Assembly (NCBI RefSeq): GCF_003937825.1
Contig: NZ_RSFW01000018.1
Span: 1 to 64,000 of the forward strand
DNA: 64,000 nt
Origin: Mesobacillus subterraneus
Lineage (GTDB): Bacteria; Bacillota; Bacilli; Bacillales; Cytobacillaceae
Direction: 5' to 3'
Below, in pieces: positions 33,319 to 41,981 of this stretch. Under the pieces are notes generated by a model, which was not told the origin of the DNA, searched no databases, and saw only the letters and a program-made list of their open reading frames with translations. Made by a program: the position numbers and the translations under genes. The first letter of the stretch is position 1; each line of letters starts with the position of its first letter.

Positions 33319-33489
33319 ATGAATAAAAGACTTTTGTTCGGAATTCCACTGGCATTTTCCATCTTTGTTGCCGGCTGTTCAGCTGAGACGGACCAGGAAA
33401 ATGAGCCGCCTGTCGAGGATACTGAAAACGATATCGAGGATGAGGATTTCAAGCTTGATGAAGAAGAGTCTGATGGCGACCAAGAATAA
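33319..33489 (+). CDS. Small acidic lipoprotein (56 aa)
   Basis: MNKRLLFGIPLAFSIFVAGC is a complete lipoprotein signal with Cys at 20; the mature 37 residues are almost all Asp, Glu, Ser and Gln. GAAGGAG precedes the ATG and a strong terminator follows. Function unknown; similar in make-up to the acidic lipoprotein at 34323-34580. Confidence 0.75.
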   Translation: MNKRLLFGIPLAFSIFVAGCSAETDQENEPPVEDTENDIEDEDFKLDEEESDGDQE

Positions 33490-33490
33490 C

Positions 33491-33523
33491 AAAAAGCTGT
33501 TCCCGTTGCGGAACAGCTTTTTT
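33491..33523. terminator. Bidirectional terminator
   Basis: AAAGCTGTTCC and GGAACAGCTTT with Ts on the plus side and As (Ts on minus) before the stem. Serves the convergent lipoprotein and C39-like genes. Confidence 0.9.
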
Positions 33524-33528
33524 GTGTA

Positions 33529-34179
33529 CTAATCCTCATACGTGATAGCCTGGCTGCCGAACTGCTCCCAGCCAGCAATGAACTGCTCTCTTGGCAGCTG
33601 ATCGTTTTTACCTTCGAGGGGATCGTTTACGTAAATATATTCTTCATCAAAACCGGTAACAAGGACAGAGTGCCATATGTAGGTGATTTTCTCTTTTCCT
33701 TCGTTCGTATCCCATGTTTCCCACTCTTCTTCAGGCACAACATCGAATGTGCTTGTGACCAACACCCACACTGGACGCCCATCTGCAACGTGCTCGAGAA
33801 CTTTCTCAAAATCCTCGCCCGTCAGATCTTCGATTTTATCAGGGAGGTATTTTTCTGCTAATTCTGCTACCGGGCCATGATAGACACCAAGACCAGGTTC
33901 GTCCATTGTCTCCATATTGCCGACGAAGCCTTCACTCGGATGCCCCCTCTTCCCTTCTCTTTCAAAGGGGACCTTTTCTATTTCTTCAAAAAGTTCCATT
34001 TTATCGACATCCTCTCCCGCATGCTGCAACAGCATCGCAAGGGTCGTGACCTCACAGCCCCTCTCCAATTCTGGCAGCTGCGAAATATGGGGAGCATTAA
34101 TTTTAGCCTCGTTTTTTTGTTCCGATTCTGGCGGAGGATTTTCATCCCCAGAACACCCTGCCAGGAACAGCCCAAGCAA
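33529..34179 (-). CDS. C39-like peptidase-domain lipoprotein with a disrupted start
   Basis: 216 residues from a TTG. Lipobox LFLAGCSGDE, then a peptidase_C39_2-like domain with Cys in LERGCEVTTLAMLL, His in YIWHSVLVTGFDE and the following VNDP. The ribosome site AAGGAGAG points to another TTG (34194-34196) that reads MKK then stops. Adding one A to the six-A tract at 34188-34193 would give MKKIILLLGLFLAGC, a textbook signal. Thus either a one-base deletion has damaged the start, or slippage restores it, or the weak internal TTG is used. Enzymatic target unknown. Confidence 0.7.
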   Translation of the reverse strand: MLGLFLAGCSGDENPPPESEQKNEAKINAPHISQLPELERGCEVTTLAMLLQHAGEDVDKMELFEEIEKVPFEREGKRGHPSEGFVGNMETMDEPGLGVYHGPVAELAEKYLPDKIEDLTGEDFEKVLEHVADGRPVWVLVTSTFDVVPEEEWETWDTNEGKEKITYIWHSVLVTGFDEEYIYVNDPLEGKNDQLPREQFIAGWEQFGSQAITYED

Positions 34180-34276
34180 TAAAATTATTTTTTCAACCTT
34201 CTTCTCTCCTTGTAAACTTGTTTACAGTCCATATTCCCTATTCGCTTTGCGCTAATCGCAGGATCATTTTTTCCAG

Positions 34277-34308
34277 CAAAAAACCTTAGAACCAATACGG
34301 TTCTAAGG
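34277..34308 (-). terminator. Intrinsic terminator
   Basis: CCTTAGAACC and GGTTCTAAGG, perfect 10-bp stem, 5-base loop, followed on the minus strand by TTTTTT. It ends the acidic lipoprotein gene. Confidence 0.9.
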
Positions 34309-34322
34309 CTTCTTAAGCTGCA

Positions 34323-34580
34323 TTAATTTTCAGTTGACTCTTCAATGTCATCCATTTCTTCCTCAGTCAGGTTCTCGTCACCTTCTGTAGTGCCCTCTGT
34401 AGGTTCACCTGAATCTTCAGTGGATCCATCCGGTGCAGGAGGTGCTTGTTGTTCTGGCTGCTGTTCTTCCTGTTCAAGCATCGGATCCTCTTCTGGCGGC
34501 GGCTCCTCTGTGTTTCCGCAGCCGGTTAGCAATAGACCTGTACCGAGAGTGAGTGATAATAGTAAGTTTTTCTTCTTCAT
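34323..34580 (-). CDS. Acidic lipoprotein (85 aa)
   Basis: Lipoprotein signal MKKKNLLLSLTLGTGLLLTG-C (Cys at 21). The mature part is low-complexity: Glu, Pro, Gln, Thr and Gly-rich (TEEPPPEEDPMLEQEEQQPE). AAGGAGTGGC precedes the ATG. No enzymatic domain. Function unknown. Confidence 0.75.
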   Translation of the reverse strand: MKKKNLLLSLTLGTGLLLTGCGNTEEPPPEEDPMLEQEEQQPEQQAPPAPDGSTEDSGEPTEGTTEGDENLTEEEMDDIEESTEN

Positions 34581-34728
34581 GTTGCCACTCCTTCCTTAAT
34601 CAGAATCTACTATACCTATTGCCTAATTGAATGCTTGTAAACGTTTTAACTGGGAAAGAGGGGGAGTAAATTTTGGAAATGTAAGGGATGTAATTGTTTC
34701 CATGATATCTAGTTTTTGAAAAAGAAAG

Positions 34729-35397
34729 CTATTGGTCAGCATAATATCTAGTTTTTGGTAAAAATGGAACCAATGAAGCCTATTTGGTTGCGCATTTTCT
34801 AGTTCTTGGTAAAACAATGTTCCAATGAGGTTGATTGGATATCACATTTTCCACTTTTTAGGTGGAGTGTGGAGCCAATGAGACTTATCGGATACTTGGA
34901 TTTCCTGTTAATGGAAAACGAAGAATTCAATAGTACTGATTGGTTACCTAAAAATCTAGTTTCTGATAATTTAGGGCACCCATGACGCCGATTGGTTACC
35001 TTAAAATCCGGTTTTCGATAATTTAGGGCACCCATGATGCCGATTGGTTACCTTGAAATCCAGTTTTCAATAATTTAGGGCACCCATGATGCCGATTGGT
35101 TACCTTAAAATCCGGTTTTCGATAATTTAGGGCACCCATGATGCCGATTGGTTACCTTGAAATCCAGTTTTCAATAATTTAGGGCACCCATGATGCCGAT
35201 TGGTTATCTTAAAATCCGGTTTTCGATAATTTAGGGCACCCATGGCGCCGATTGGTTACCTTGAAATCCAGTTTTCAATAATTTAGGGCACCCATGATGC
35301 CGATTGGTTACCTTAAAATCCATTTTTCGATTATTTAGGGCGCCCATTACACCGATTGCTTACCTTAAAATCCAGTTTTCGATTATTTAGGTCAATA
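34729..35397. repeat. 52-bp tandem repeat array with alternating unit types
   Basis: About 13 units. From 34938 the period is exactly 52 bp (starts at 34938, 34990, 35042, 35094, 35146, 35198, 35250, 35302, 35354). Each unit begins GATTGGTTACCTT and ends TTTAGGGCACCCATGATGCC. Two versions alternate: one with AAAATCCGGTTTTCGATAAT and one with GAAATCCAGTTTTCAATAAT, so the array also has a 104-bp higher-order repeat, amplified about three times. Units before 34938 (34729, 34781, 34833, 34886) are increasingly degenerate. No ORF is maintained. It fills the whole gap between the lipoprotein and tctA terminators. Confidence 0.95.
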
Positions 35398-35413
35398 GGG
35401 CATTCCATCAAAG

Positions 35414-35448
35414 ATAAAAAAGCTTTCCCAAAAGATTTGGGAAAGCTT
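35414..35448 (-). terminator. Intrinsic terminator of tctABC
   Basis: AAGCTTTCCCAAA and TTTGGGAAAGCTT, 13-bp perfect stem followed by a T run on the minus strand. Confidence 0.92.
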
Positions 35449-35462
35449 CCGTAACTTGTTTC

Positions 35463-36980
35463 TTATAATGTTTTACCTGTATGATCTTCATTGTTTACTT
35501 TGAGTTTCCTGCGTCCTGTATATAGGGGAACCAGAATCGTCAGCAAGCTGACAACAATCAGTGTCAACGCGATTGGCTTGTCGAGGAAGATGGCTAGGCT
35601 TCCGTTTGAGATCGTCAATGTTTGCCTGAAGGCTTGTTCCATCATTCCGCCAAGGATGAAGGCAAGGATAAACGGTGCCGCAGGAAACGAAAACATCCTC
35701 ATCAGGAATCCAATGATTCCGAAGACGACTAACATGTATAAATCAAACGTGTTGAAGCTGATGGCATACACTCCGATCAAGCTGAAAATGATGACGAGTG
35801 AGATCAGCAGCGGCCTTGGAATCCGAAGTACTTTTGCAATGTACGGAATGAGCGGGAGGTTGAGAATCAACAAAAAGATATTCCCGACATACATACTTGC
35901 GATGATGCCCCAGAACACTTCAGGCCTGTCCTGAATCAACAATGGACCTGGCTGGACGCCTAACACTAAAAATGCCCCTAATAAAACGGCTGTTGTTCCA
36001 GACCCCGGGATCCCCAGGCTGAGAAGCGGCACGAAAGCTCCGCCGGTAGCCGCGTTATTTGCTGTTTCCGGTGCGGCAAGTCCTTTGATGGAGCCTTTCC
36101 CGAATTCCTCTGGTTTTTTCGCCAGCTTTTTCTCTGTGATATAAGCGATAAAGGAAGCAATCGTTGCTCCTGCCCCTGGCAAGACACCAATAAGAAAGCC
36201 GAGGAACGATTGCCTTGTCATCGGGCCGCTCATTTCCTTAAAATCCTCTTTGGAAATTCGCAGGCTGCCGAGATCTTTATTATCGTTCATCGTCGTGTCC
36301 TTGCGGTTTAATACTAGAGTACTAACTTCAGCGAGTGCAAATAACCCGAGTGCGATGACCAGGAAATCGATACCCTCCAGAAGATTCGGATTGCCAAATG
36401 TAAACCTGCTTGTTCCCGTCTGGCTGTCAATCCCGATCGTAACCACCATGAAGCCTAATGTTGCCGAGATAAATGCCTTGATTGTCGAACCATCTGATAA
36501 GCTAGAAATCGCTGTCAGGCCCAGGAACATCAAGGCGAAATATTCAGCCGGCCCGAACGATACAGCAACGGCGGACAGGATTGGCGTGAAGAGCATCAAT
36601 AAGATAACACTGACCGTCCCCCCTGTGAACGATGCGATGGCCGCAATCGCCAGCGCTTTTCCTGCCTTCCCCTGCTGGGCCATCGGATAGCCATCGAATG
36701 CCGTGGCAACAGTCCCGGCTACTCCAGGCGCATTCAAGAGAATGGACGAGCTGGAACCGCCAAAAATCGCTCCGTAATAGACTCCGGCCATCATGACCAG
36801 CGCTACTGTCGGATCCATGCTGTACGTGATCGGAATCATGATCGCGATCGCACTGATTGGTCCAAGACCGGGCATCATTCCGATGAACGTCCCTACAAAT
36901 ACACCAATAAATACAAACAGGATTCCCTGCAAACTGAAAGCTACCTGAAATCCAGACATTAATCCATTAAACGCATCCAT
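35463..36980 (-). CDS. tctA: Tripartite tricarboxylate transporter, large membrane subunit
   Basis: 505 residues, about eleven or twelve membrane helices. TctA signatures: GTFIGMMPGLGPISAIAIMIPITY near the N-terminus, YYGAIFGGSSSSILLNAPG and GVLPGAGATIASFIAYITEKK. Forms the pore of a secondary, ion-driven importer of citrate-like carboxylates with TctB and TctC. AAGGAGG precedes the ATG. Last gene of the C-B-A operon. Confidence 0.94.
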   Translation of the reverse strand: MDAFNGLMSGFQVAFSLQGILFVFIGVFVGTFIGMMPGLGPISAIAIMIPITYSMDPTVALVMMAGVYYGAIFGGSSSSILLNAPGVAGTVATAFDGYPMAQQGKAGKALAIAAIASFTGGTVSVILLMLFTPILSAVAVSFGPAEYFALMFLGLTAISSLSDGSTIKAFISATLGFMVVTIGIDSQTGTSRFTFGNPNLLEGIDFLVIALGLFALAEVSTLVLNRKDTTMNDNKDLGSLRISKEDFKEMSGPMTRQSFLGFLIGVLPGAGATIASFIAYITEKKLAKKPEEFGKGSIKGLAAPETANNAATGGAFVPLLSLGIPGSGTTAVLLGAFLVLGVQPGPLLIQDRPEVFWGIIASMYVGNIFLLILNLPLIPYIAKVLRIPRPLLISLVIIFSLIGVYAISFNTFDLYMLVVFGIIGFLMRMFSFPAAPFILAFILGGMMEQAFRQTLTISNGSLAIFLDKPIALTLIVVSLLTILVPLYTGRRKLKVNNEDHTGKTL

Positions 36981-36992
36981 GCTCTCGCCTCC

Positions 36993-37451
36993 TTACAACG
37001 GGATGATCCCCGCTGGCAGATTGATCTTCAGAAGATAGTTGAACAGCCCATAAATGACAAGTGAAAATACGATTGAAACGATGGCGTTCGATACGTGCTT
37101 CCTGTATCCAAGGAACAGCGAGCATCCAAAGATAAATAAAGCTGTCATGATTAAAAAGCCGACCATCTCGAGTAAAAAGATATAAATTAAAATGAAAGCA
37201 AGGACGGCCAATAATATCAGGACATTTCCTCTTGTCATCGTCCGTTTCTTTTTTTCAGCTTCGGTTTCCTCTTTTTTATCAAAATAAAGCAGGACTGCGA
37301 AGAACAGCAGCAGAACACCAAGACCTTTCGGTACCATATCGGCATCAATGATGGCATTCTGGTATTTAGGCAAATTAAAGCTTAAAAATAAATAGACTCC
37401 TGCCAGCACTGCTAAGACAACTGCAAGCTTTTGATTGATCCTGACTAGCAT
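36993..37451 (-). CDS. tctB: Tripartite tricarboxylate transporter, small membrane subunit
   Basis: 152 residues with four predicted helices, typical of the poorly conserved TctB family: an N-terminal helix (LAVVLAVLAGVYLFLSFNLP), a charged cytoplasmic loop DKKEETEAEKKKR and a C-terminal GLFNYLLKINLPAG. Lies 12 bases before tctA. Confidence 0.88.
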   Translation of the reverse strand: MLVRINQKLAVVLAVLAGVYLFLSFNLPKYQNAIIDADMVPKGLGVLLLFFAVLLYFDKKEETEAEKKKRTMTRGNVLILLAVLAFILIYIFLLEMVGFLIMTALFIFGCSLFLGYRKHVSNAIVSIVFSLVIYGLFNYLLKINLPAGIIPL

Positions 37452-37533
37452 TTTCAGTTCACCTCTTATAATAGAATGAAAGATAGAACAGAATGACCTG
37501 CCCTATCTTTCGATCAAGCTTACTTATTCTATC

Positions 37534-38544
37534 TTAACGAGCCAAGCCTAACTCTTTCAAAAGAGCTTCCATATCTTCAGCTTCTTTTTTGAGGAATTCG
37601 CTGTATTCTTTGCTGTCCATATACAGTTCTCCCCATCCGTACTTTTTACGGATTTCATCCCATGCTGGTGAATCGCTCAGCTCTTTGAATTTTTCTTCAT
37701 AGTATTTGACGGCTGCAGGGTCCATGCCGGGAGGACCGAAGAAGCCTCTCCAGTTTACAAATGTTTCGTCAATCCCTTGTTCCTTAGCAGTCTGGAAGTC
37801 AGATAAAACTTCTCCTTCCAGTCTCTCTTCTGAAGTGATGCCAAGGACCTTGATCTTCCCTGCTTTAACCTGTTCAATCGTTTCGGCTACACCCGTTGTA
37901 TACACATCGACACTTCCGTTCAGTACAGCAGTAAGGCCGCCTGCATCCGGGTCGGAAATGTACTTGATCTTTGTCACGTCAACACCGGCCGCCTTGGCAA
38001 TCTTCACAAACTGCATGTGGTCCATGCTTCCTGGTGATGATGTACCGATTACACTGACGCTTGTTGGATCCTTTTTCATATCTTCGAATAAATCGTTGAG
38101 GTTATTCCATTTTGCGTCTGCTTTAACGACGAATGCACCGTAGTCTGCAATCACGTTTGCCAGTGGTGTGAAATCCTCATACCCATACTCGGACTGTCCA
38201 TTCAGCGGAACCAAAACCAATGGTGGAGAAGCCACGAACATATGGTGCTCGCTTTCTTTCTTTCCTGCAATATAAGCCCAGCCGATTGCTCCGCCACCGC
38301 CGGCTTTATTGACGACCGGAAGGCGCTTCTCAATCATTTTTTCCTGTTCGAAAACCTGGGAAACCATTCGCGCGGTCGTATCCCAACCGCCGCCAGGTCC
38401 TGCAGGTGCTGTGATTTCAATTGGCTGTGTCGGTTTCCAGTCTCCATTTTCCCCGCTTTTTCCGGTTTCACCAGATGACTGGTTCGAGCATCCAGCTGCA
38501 AGCAGCATCGTGAAGGCAGCAGCCGTAGCTAAAAACTTTTTCAT
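37534..38544 (-). CDS. tctC: Tripartite tricarboxylate transporter, binding lipoprotein
   Basis: 336 residues: lipobox MLLAAGCSNQ, then the TctC/Bug fold with PIEITAPAGPGGGWDTTARM and GAIGWAYIAGKK. Binds the carboxylate outside the membrane. Ligand not determinable; citrate or a related tricarboxylate is inferred from the regulator type next door. The start is the ATG after AAGGGGGAAAC; an in-frame upstream ATG precedes that site. A candidate cre site lies about 65 bases upstream. Confidence 0.92.
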   Translation of the reverse strand: MKKFLATAAAFTMLLAAGCSNQSSGETGKSGENGDWKPTQPIEITAPAGPGGGWDTTARMVSQVFEQEKMIEKRLPVVNKAGGGGAIGWAYIAGKKESEHHMFVASPPLVLVPLNGQSEYGYEDFTPLANVIADYGAFVVKADAKWNNLNDLFEDMKKDPTSVSVIGTSSPGSMDHMQFVKIAKAAGVDVTKIKYISDPDAGGLTAVLNGSVDVYTTGVAETIEQVKAGKIKVLGITSEERLEGEVLSDFQTAKEQGIDETFVNWRGFFGPPGMDPAAVKYYEEKFKELSDSPAWDEIRKKYGWGELYMDSKEYSEFLKKEAEDMEALLKELGLAR

Positions 38545-38608
38545 TTTGTTTCCCCCTTGTTTACATTCTTCCATCCTTAAATGCTATATTAATTCAGAAT
38601 AATAAGAA

Positions 38609-38622
38609 TGTAACCGTTTCCA
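38609..38622. promoter_or_regulatory. Candidate CcpA (cre) site upstream of tctC
   Basis: TGTAACCGTTTCCA matches the cre consensus TGWNANCGNTNWCA at all but one position. It is 65 bases upstream of the tctC ATG, where CcpA would give glucose repression, as for carboxylate importers in B. subtilis. Confidence 0.6.
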
Positions 38623-38687
38623 ATTTTACTTGCATAAAATTTTTTTTGGCTATTTTGTTCATTTTGTTCACGAAGGCAAGTTGGGAA

Positions 38688-38720
38688 TAAAAAAAACACC
38701 TTCTCATCAAAGAAGATGCT
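38688..38720 (-). terminator. Intrinsic terminator after the CitT-like regulator
   Basis: Minus-strand GCATCTTCT and AGAAGGTGT pair with two G-U pairs and are followed by eight Ts. It separates the regulator operon from tctC. Confidence 0.75.
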
Positions 38721-38722
38721 TC

Positions 38723-39397
38723 TCAAACTAAAAAATATTTCCGTTCCGGCCTTCCAACAATTCCATATCCCAGTTCTGCCTTTGCCTTTCCGATTGAAAT
38801 CAAATATTCCAAATACCTTCTGGCAGTAGTTCTCGAGGCACCCAGGTACTCACTTAAATCCTCCGCATTAATTCCGTTATGGAGAGATTTAAGTGTTTCC
38901 TCCACTTTCGCAAGCGTAAGCGGATCGATTCCTTTCGGGAGAGTATCTGGTTCAATATTGCCTTGTCCTCCTCCTGAAAACACTCGGTCGATCACTGCCT
39001 GATAGAATTCATCGTTTGATTCCAGAAGTTCTCTTCTCCTGACTGCTTTGTCCAGGGCCTCCTTGAACCGTTCAAATGTAGCCGGCTTGACAATATAGTC
39101 TATGACGCCGTTACGGATCGAAGGCTCGACCACTTTACGTTCTGTAGAAGCAGTGATCAAGATGATATCCAGATTTTCATATTTCTTTCTAATTTCTGTG
39201 AGCATCGATACACCGCTCCTGTCCGGCAGATAGTTATCCAGCAATAATACATCGACTTCCTGGCTTTCGAGGAGGGACATCGTTTCTGTTGCATTCAAAG
39301 CTTTTCCCACGACCTCAACACCAGATATTTTTTCTAAAAATTGTTCATGGATGGAAGCCACCCTGAAATCGTCTTCTGCAATGGCCGCTTTGATCAA
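38723..39397 (-). CDS. CitB/DcuR-family response regulator
   Basis: 224 residues. Receiver domain with EDD near the start, phosphoacceptor Asp in DVLLLDNYLPDRSG and Lys in DYIVKPATFERFKEA; C-terminal winged HTH around LSEYLGASRTTARRYLEYL. The length and domain order match CitT. I place the start at a TTG six bases after GAGGTG; ATGs at 39403 and 39421 are less well placed. Pairs with the upstream CitS-like kinase; the tctCBA operon next to it is the probable target. Confidence 0.9.
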   Translation of the reverse strand: MIKAAIAEDDFRVASIHEQFLEKISGVEVVGKALNATETMSLLESQEVDVLLLDNYLPDRSGVSMLTEIRKKYENLDIILITASTERKVVEPSIRNGVIDYIVKPATFERFKEALDKAVRRRELLESNDEFYQAVIDRVFSGGGQGNIEPDTLPKGIDPLTLAKVEETLKSLHNGINAEDLSEYLGASRTTARRYLEYLISIGKAKAELGYGIVGRPERKYFLV

Positions 39398-39430
39398 AGA
39401 CATCACCTCATTTTTTATCATTCTAGTAGT

Positions 39431-41023
39431 CTAGCTTGCCATTTTTTTAGGGAGGTATACAGCCAGGACGGTCCCTTTCCCTGGATTGGATTGAACCTCG
39501 ATGGTTCCAGCCAGTTTTTCGACTGACTGCTTGACGATGGCAAGGCCGAAACCACGATTTTCTTCCCCTTTTGTTGAATAGCCGGTTTCGAAAATCTTCT
39601 CTGTCTGTTCAGCTGATATCCCTGGACCATTGTCATACACTTCGATGATCAAGTCTTCGCCGACATCGATTGCAAAAAAAGTAACCTCTCCGGCCGGATT
39701 CCCCTCCACTGCCTCGAACGCATTGTCGATCAAGTTGCCAATGATTGAAATGACGTATGAATAGGAAATATGTTTTGGAAGCGGACCCATACTGCTGTTT
39801 TCATCTATCACGAAGCGGATTTTTTTCTCTGAAGCTTTGCCCAGCTTGCCCAGCAATAACGCCTGGATTTTTGTATCGAAAATCTGGTCAAAGATAATCT
39901 TGTTTTGGTTTTCATGCAGGGCCGATTCAGCCTGGATCATTTCAATTGCTTCATCATATTTCCCCAGTTGAAGCAAACCCGATATAACATAAAGCTTATT
40001 GGAGAATTCATGGGTCTGTGCGCGCAGGTCCTCTGAATATTTTTGTACCTCAGAAAGAGTTTCGATCATTTTATTGATTTCTGTCTTATCCCGGAAAGTA
40101 GAGACCACACCAATTACTTCGCCCTTTTCAAAAATCGGAGTTCGATTGATGATCATATGTTTATTCCTTAAGATGATTTCATGATCCCGGTCCGGCTTGC
40201 CGGATTCCAAAACCCTGTACACTCCCGTGTTGGGCAGAATGCTTTCAATTTTGTGGTTCACAATCTCTTCTTTTATATTAAGGAGCTCCTTTGCTGACTG
40301 GTTAATCATCGTGACGAAACCCTCTTTATCCACGGAAATGATGCCTTCTTTTATTGAATACAGAATCGCATTTCTTTCCAGGTACAGAGAGGTCATTTCA
40401 TGAGGCTCGAGTCCCAGGGTTGTCCTCCTGATATTTCTGGCTAGCAGATAGCTTGCCAGTATGCCGATCAGCACGACTATCAATGAAATCAGGCCGATTT
40501 CCTTTCCTCGCTGGAAGGCGTCTTCCTGGAGGTCGGATATCAAATAGCCAACGGAAATGATGCCTACGATTTTCCCTTGCTGATCAATGATCGGGCCCTT
40601 CCCCCTGATTGACATGCCAAGGGAGCCTTTTGCTTTTGAGACATAGAATTCGCCTTTCAAGGCAGGGCTATTGTCTCCGCCAACCATGGACAAGCCTAAT
40701 TTCTTGTCATCAGGATGGGCATAACGGATCCCGTTCGTGTTTCCGACAACAATAAATTCCGCGCCAGTTTCTTTCCTGATTTTATTCATCAGCGGCTGCA
40801 ATGTTATGGATGGATCTTTATCGTCAAAAGCCGATATAACAGACGGCATGGATGCCAGGGTCCTGGCTAATTGAAGCGCCTGATTTCCCATCTGCCTTTC
40901 AAGTTGTTTGTATTCAATTACCAATGAGATAACAAGAAAAATGAAGATAATAAAAATCGTGTTCACAATATTTGAGCCTATGATTTTCGTCTGCAGGGAC
41001 ATGGGAAGTTTTTTTGGTTTCAT
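39431..41023 (-). CDS. CitA/DcuS-family sensor histidine kinase
   Basis: 530 residues. One N-terminal helix, an extracellular PASC/sCache domain (about 40-170, with RYAHPDDKKLGLSMVGGD and SIRGKGPIIDQQGKIVG) typical for carboxylate sensing, a second helix, a cytoplasmic PAS domain (NAILYSIKEGIISVDKEGF), the His box LRAQTHEFSNKLYVISGLLQ and a HATPase (NLIDNAFEAV, VYDNGPGI). It presumably senses the tricarboxylate imported by TctABC. The regulator gene follows. Confidence 0.92.
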   Translation of the reverse strand: MKPKKLPMSLQTKIIGSNIVNTIFIIFIFLVISLVIEYKQLERQMGNQALQLARTLASMPSVISAFDDKDPSITLQPLMNKIRKETGAEFIVVGNTNGIRYAHPDDKKLGLSMVGGDNSPALKGEFYVSKAKGSLGMSIRGKGPIIDQQGKIVGIISVGYLISDLQEDAFQRGKEIGLISLIVVLIGILASYLLARNIRRTTLGLEPHEMTSLYLERNAILYSIKEGIISVDKEGFVTMINQSAKELLNIKEEIVNHKIESILPNTGVYRVLESGKPDRDHEIILRNKHMIINRTPIFEKGEVIGVVSTFRDKTEINKMIETLSEVQKYSEDLRAQTHEFSNKLYVISGLLQLGKYDEAIEMIQAESALHENQNKIIFDQIFDTKIQALLLGKLGKASEKKIRFVIDENSSMGPLPKHISYSYVISIIGNLIDNAFEAVEGNPAGEVTFFAIDVGEDLIIEVYDNGPGISAEQTEKIFETGYSTKGEENRGFGLAIVKQSVEKLAGTIEVQSNPGKGTVLAVYLPKKMAS

Positions 41024-41102
41024 AGTTACCCCGGTTGAAATTATTATAAATCTATTAATATTCTAATAATAAACGGGATAATTGTCACCCTTGTAAAAAA
41101 TT

Positions 41103-41128
41103 GAAAAAGCCGCGGCTGTCCCGCGGCC
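41103..41128 (-). terminator. Intrinsic terminator
   Basis: GCCGCGG and CCGCGGC around a 5-base loop, followed on the minus strand by TTTTTCAATTTTTT. It closes the small-protein genes at 41137-41409. Confidence 0.85.
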
Positions 41129-41136
41129 TGTTTCCA

Positions 41137-41259
41137 TTACTGATTTTTCATATCCTTTTGGGTCATGTCGCTTCGGATGTTGACCGCTTTTGAAGCATGA
41201 TCCTGTTTATTGTTTGGATATTTGTTCTTGCGTTCACGGTTATCGTTTTTGTTTGTCAT
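41137..41259 (-). CDS. Small hydrophilic protein (40 aa), unknown
   Basis: MTNKNDNRERKNKYPNNKQD to MTQKDMKNQ: 40 residues, Asn/Lys-rich, no Cys, no membrane segment, preceded by AGGAGGACTGCAT-ATG. A terminator follows. It forms a pair with the next small gene upstream. Probably unstructured; possibly spore- or stress-related, by analogy only. Confidence 0.65.
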   Translation of the reverse strand: MTNKNDNRERKNKYPNNKQDHASKAVNIRSDMTQKDMKNQ

Positions 41260-41280
41260 ATGCAGTCCTCCTTTCTTCCG

Positions 41281-41409
41281 TTATTTTTTTCGGCTCTTGA
41301 ATGAATTGATGTCCTGGTCATTACCCAGCTCACCATTTGTGCGTCCTTTTTCTTTGGCGATTTTTCCGCCTAATCTTACATTAGGCTGGCTGATTTCCTT
41401 TCCGCTCAT
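41281..41409 (-). CDS. Small hydrophilic protein (42 aa), unknown
   Basis: MSGKEISQPNVRLGGKIAKE to FKSRKK, 42 residues preceded by GGGGGTG. Gly/Lys/Asn-rich, resembling minor small acid-soluble spore proteins in make-up but not assignable to a named family. It lies 21 bases upstream of the 40-residue gene and probably shares its transcript. Confidence 0.6.
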   Translation of the reverse strand: MSGKEISQPNVRLGGKIAKEKGRTNGELGNDQDINSFKSRKK

Positions 41410-41548
41410 GTTAGTCACCCCCATTTTTTAAGATGCTCAAAAAGAAAAAGAAAAATAAAATTTATTTTAATTGCACCCACGTTCTGTTATGCAATATAAT
41501 CTAATTAATAGCTCTGTTATATAACAATAAAAGGAGAGGAAGATCAAA

Positions 41549-41872
41549 ATGACAAAAACGGATGCCATTGCACGGAGGGTTTTAGGATGGAAGTTGAACC
41601 GTTGGGACCGCTGGTTCGACTACGAAAGAGGCGTATTCATAAATGACTCTGAATTCCAGCCTGTGCAGAACCTTCTGCATGCCATGCTGATTGTGGAGAG
41701 ATTGGAGAAGTTGGGGTATACCTTTACTTCAAATGGTGAAAATGAAGCTTTGTTTAACCAATATAAAGGCACTGGTGAAACACTAGCTGAAGCCATCACC
41801 AACGCTGCCTATGCCATTATTGAGAATGATTCCGTTGTCACAAGCACTAGCTTATGGCGTAAACTTTCATAA
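41549..41872 (+). CDS. Phage ABA-sandwich (BC1872-like) domain protein
   Basis: 107 residues: DAIARRVLGWKLNRWDRWFD at the start, then FQPVQNLLHAMLIVERLEKLG, and a C-terminal helix TLAEAITNAAYAIIEND. This is the order seen in BC1872-type phage ABA-sandwich proteins, found both in phages and as chromosomal genes. AAGGAGAGG precedes the ATG. No other phage genes are nearby. Role unknown. Confidence 0.65.
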   Translation: MTKTDAIARRVLGWKLNRWDRWFDYERGVFINDSEFQPVQNLLHAMLIVERLEKLGYTFTSNGENEALFNQYKGTGETLAEAITNAAYAIIENDSVVTSTSLWRKLS

Positions 41873-41981
41873 AAAAGGCACTTTCTTAAGCATGGTTATT
41901 TGTGGAGTTGCGCTTCACGGTTGAAACAGGAGAAGGGTTCTCGTGTTGAAATGGAAAAAACAGGAGAACCGTCCCTCTGTT

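Noticed and set aside
34799-35035. 78-codon minus frame in the 52-bp array
   Set aside because: Repeat-derived, no ribosome site.
34729-35397. CRISPR array
   Set aside because: Units are contiguous 52-bp direct repeats without unique spacers and no cas genes are near.
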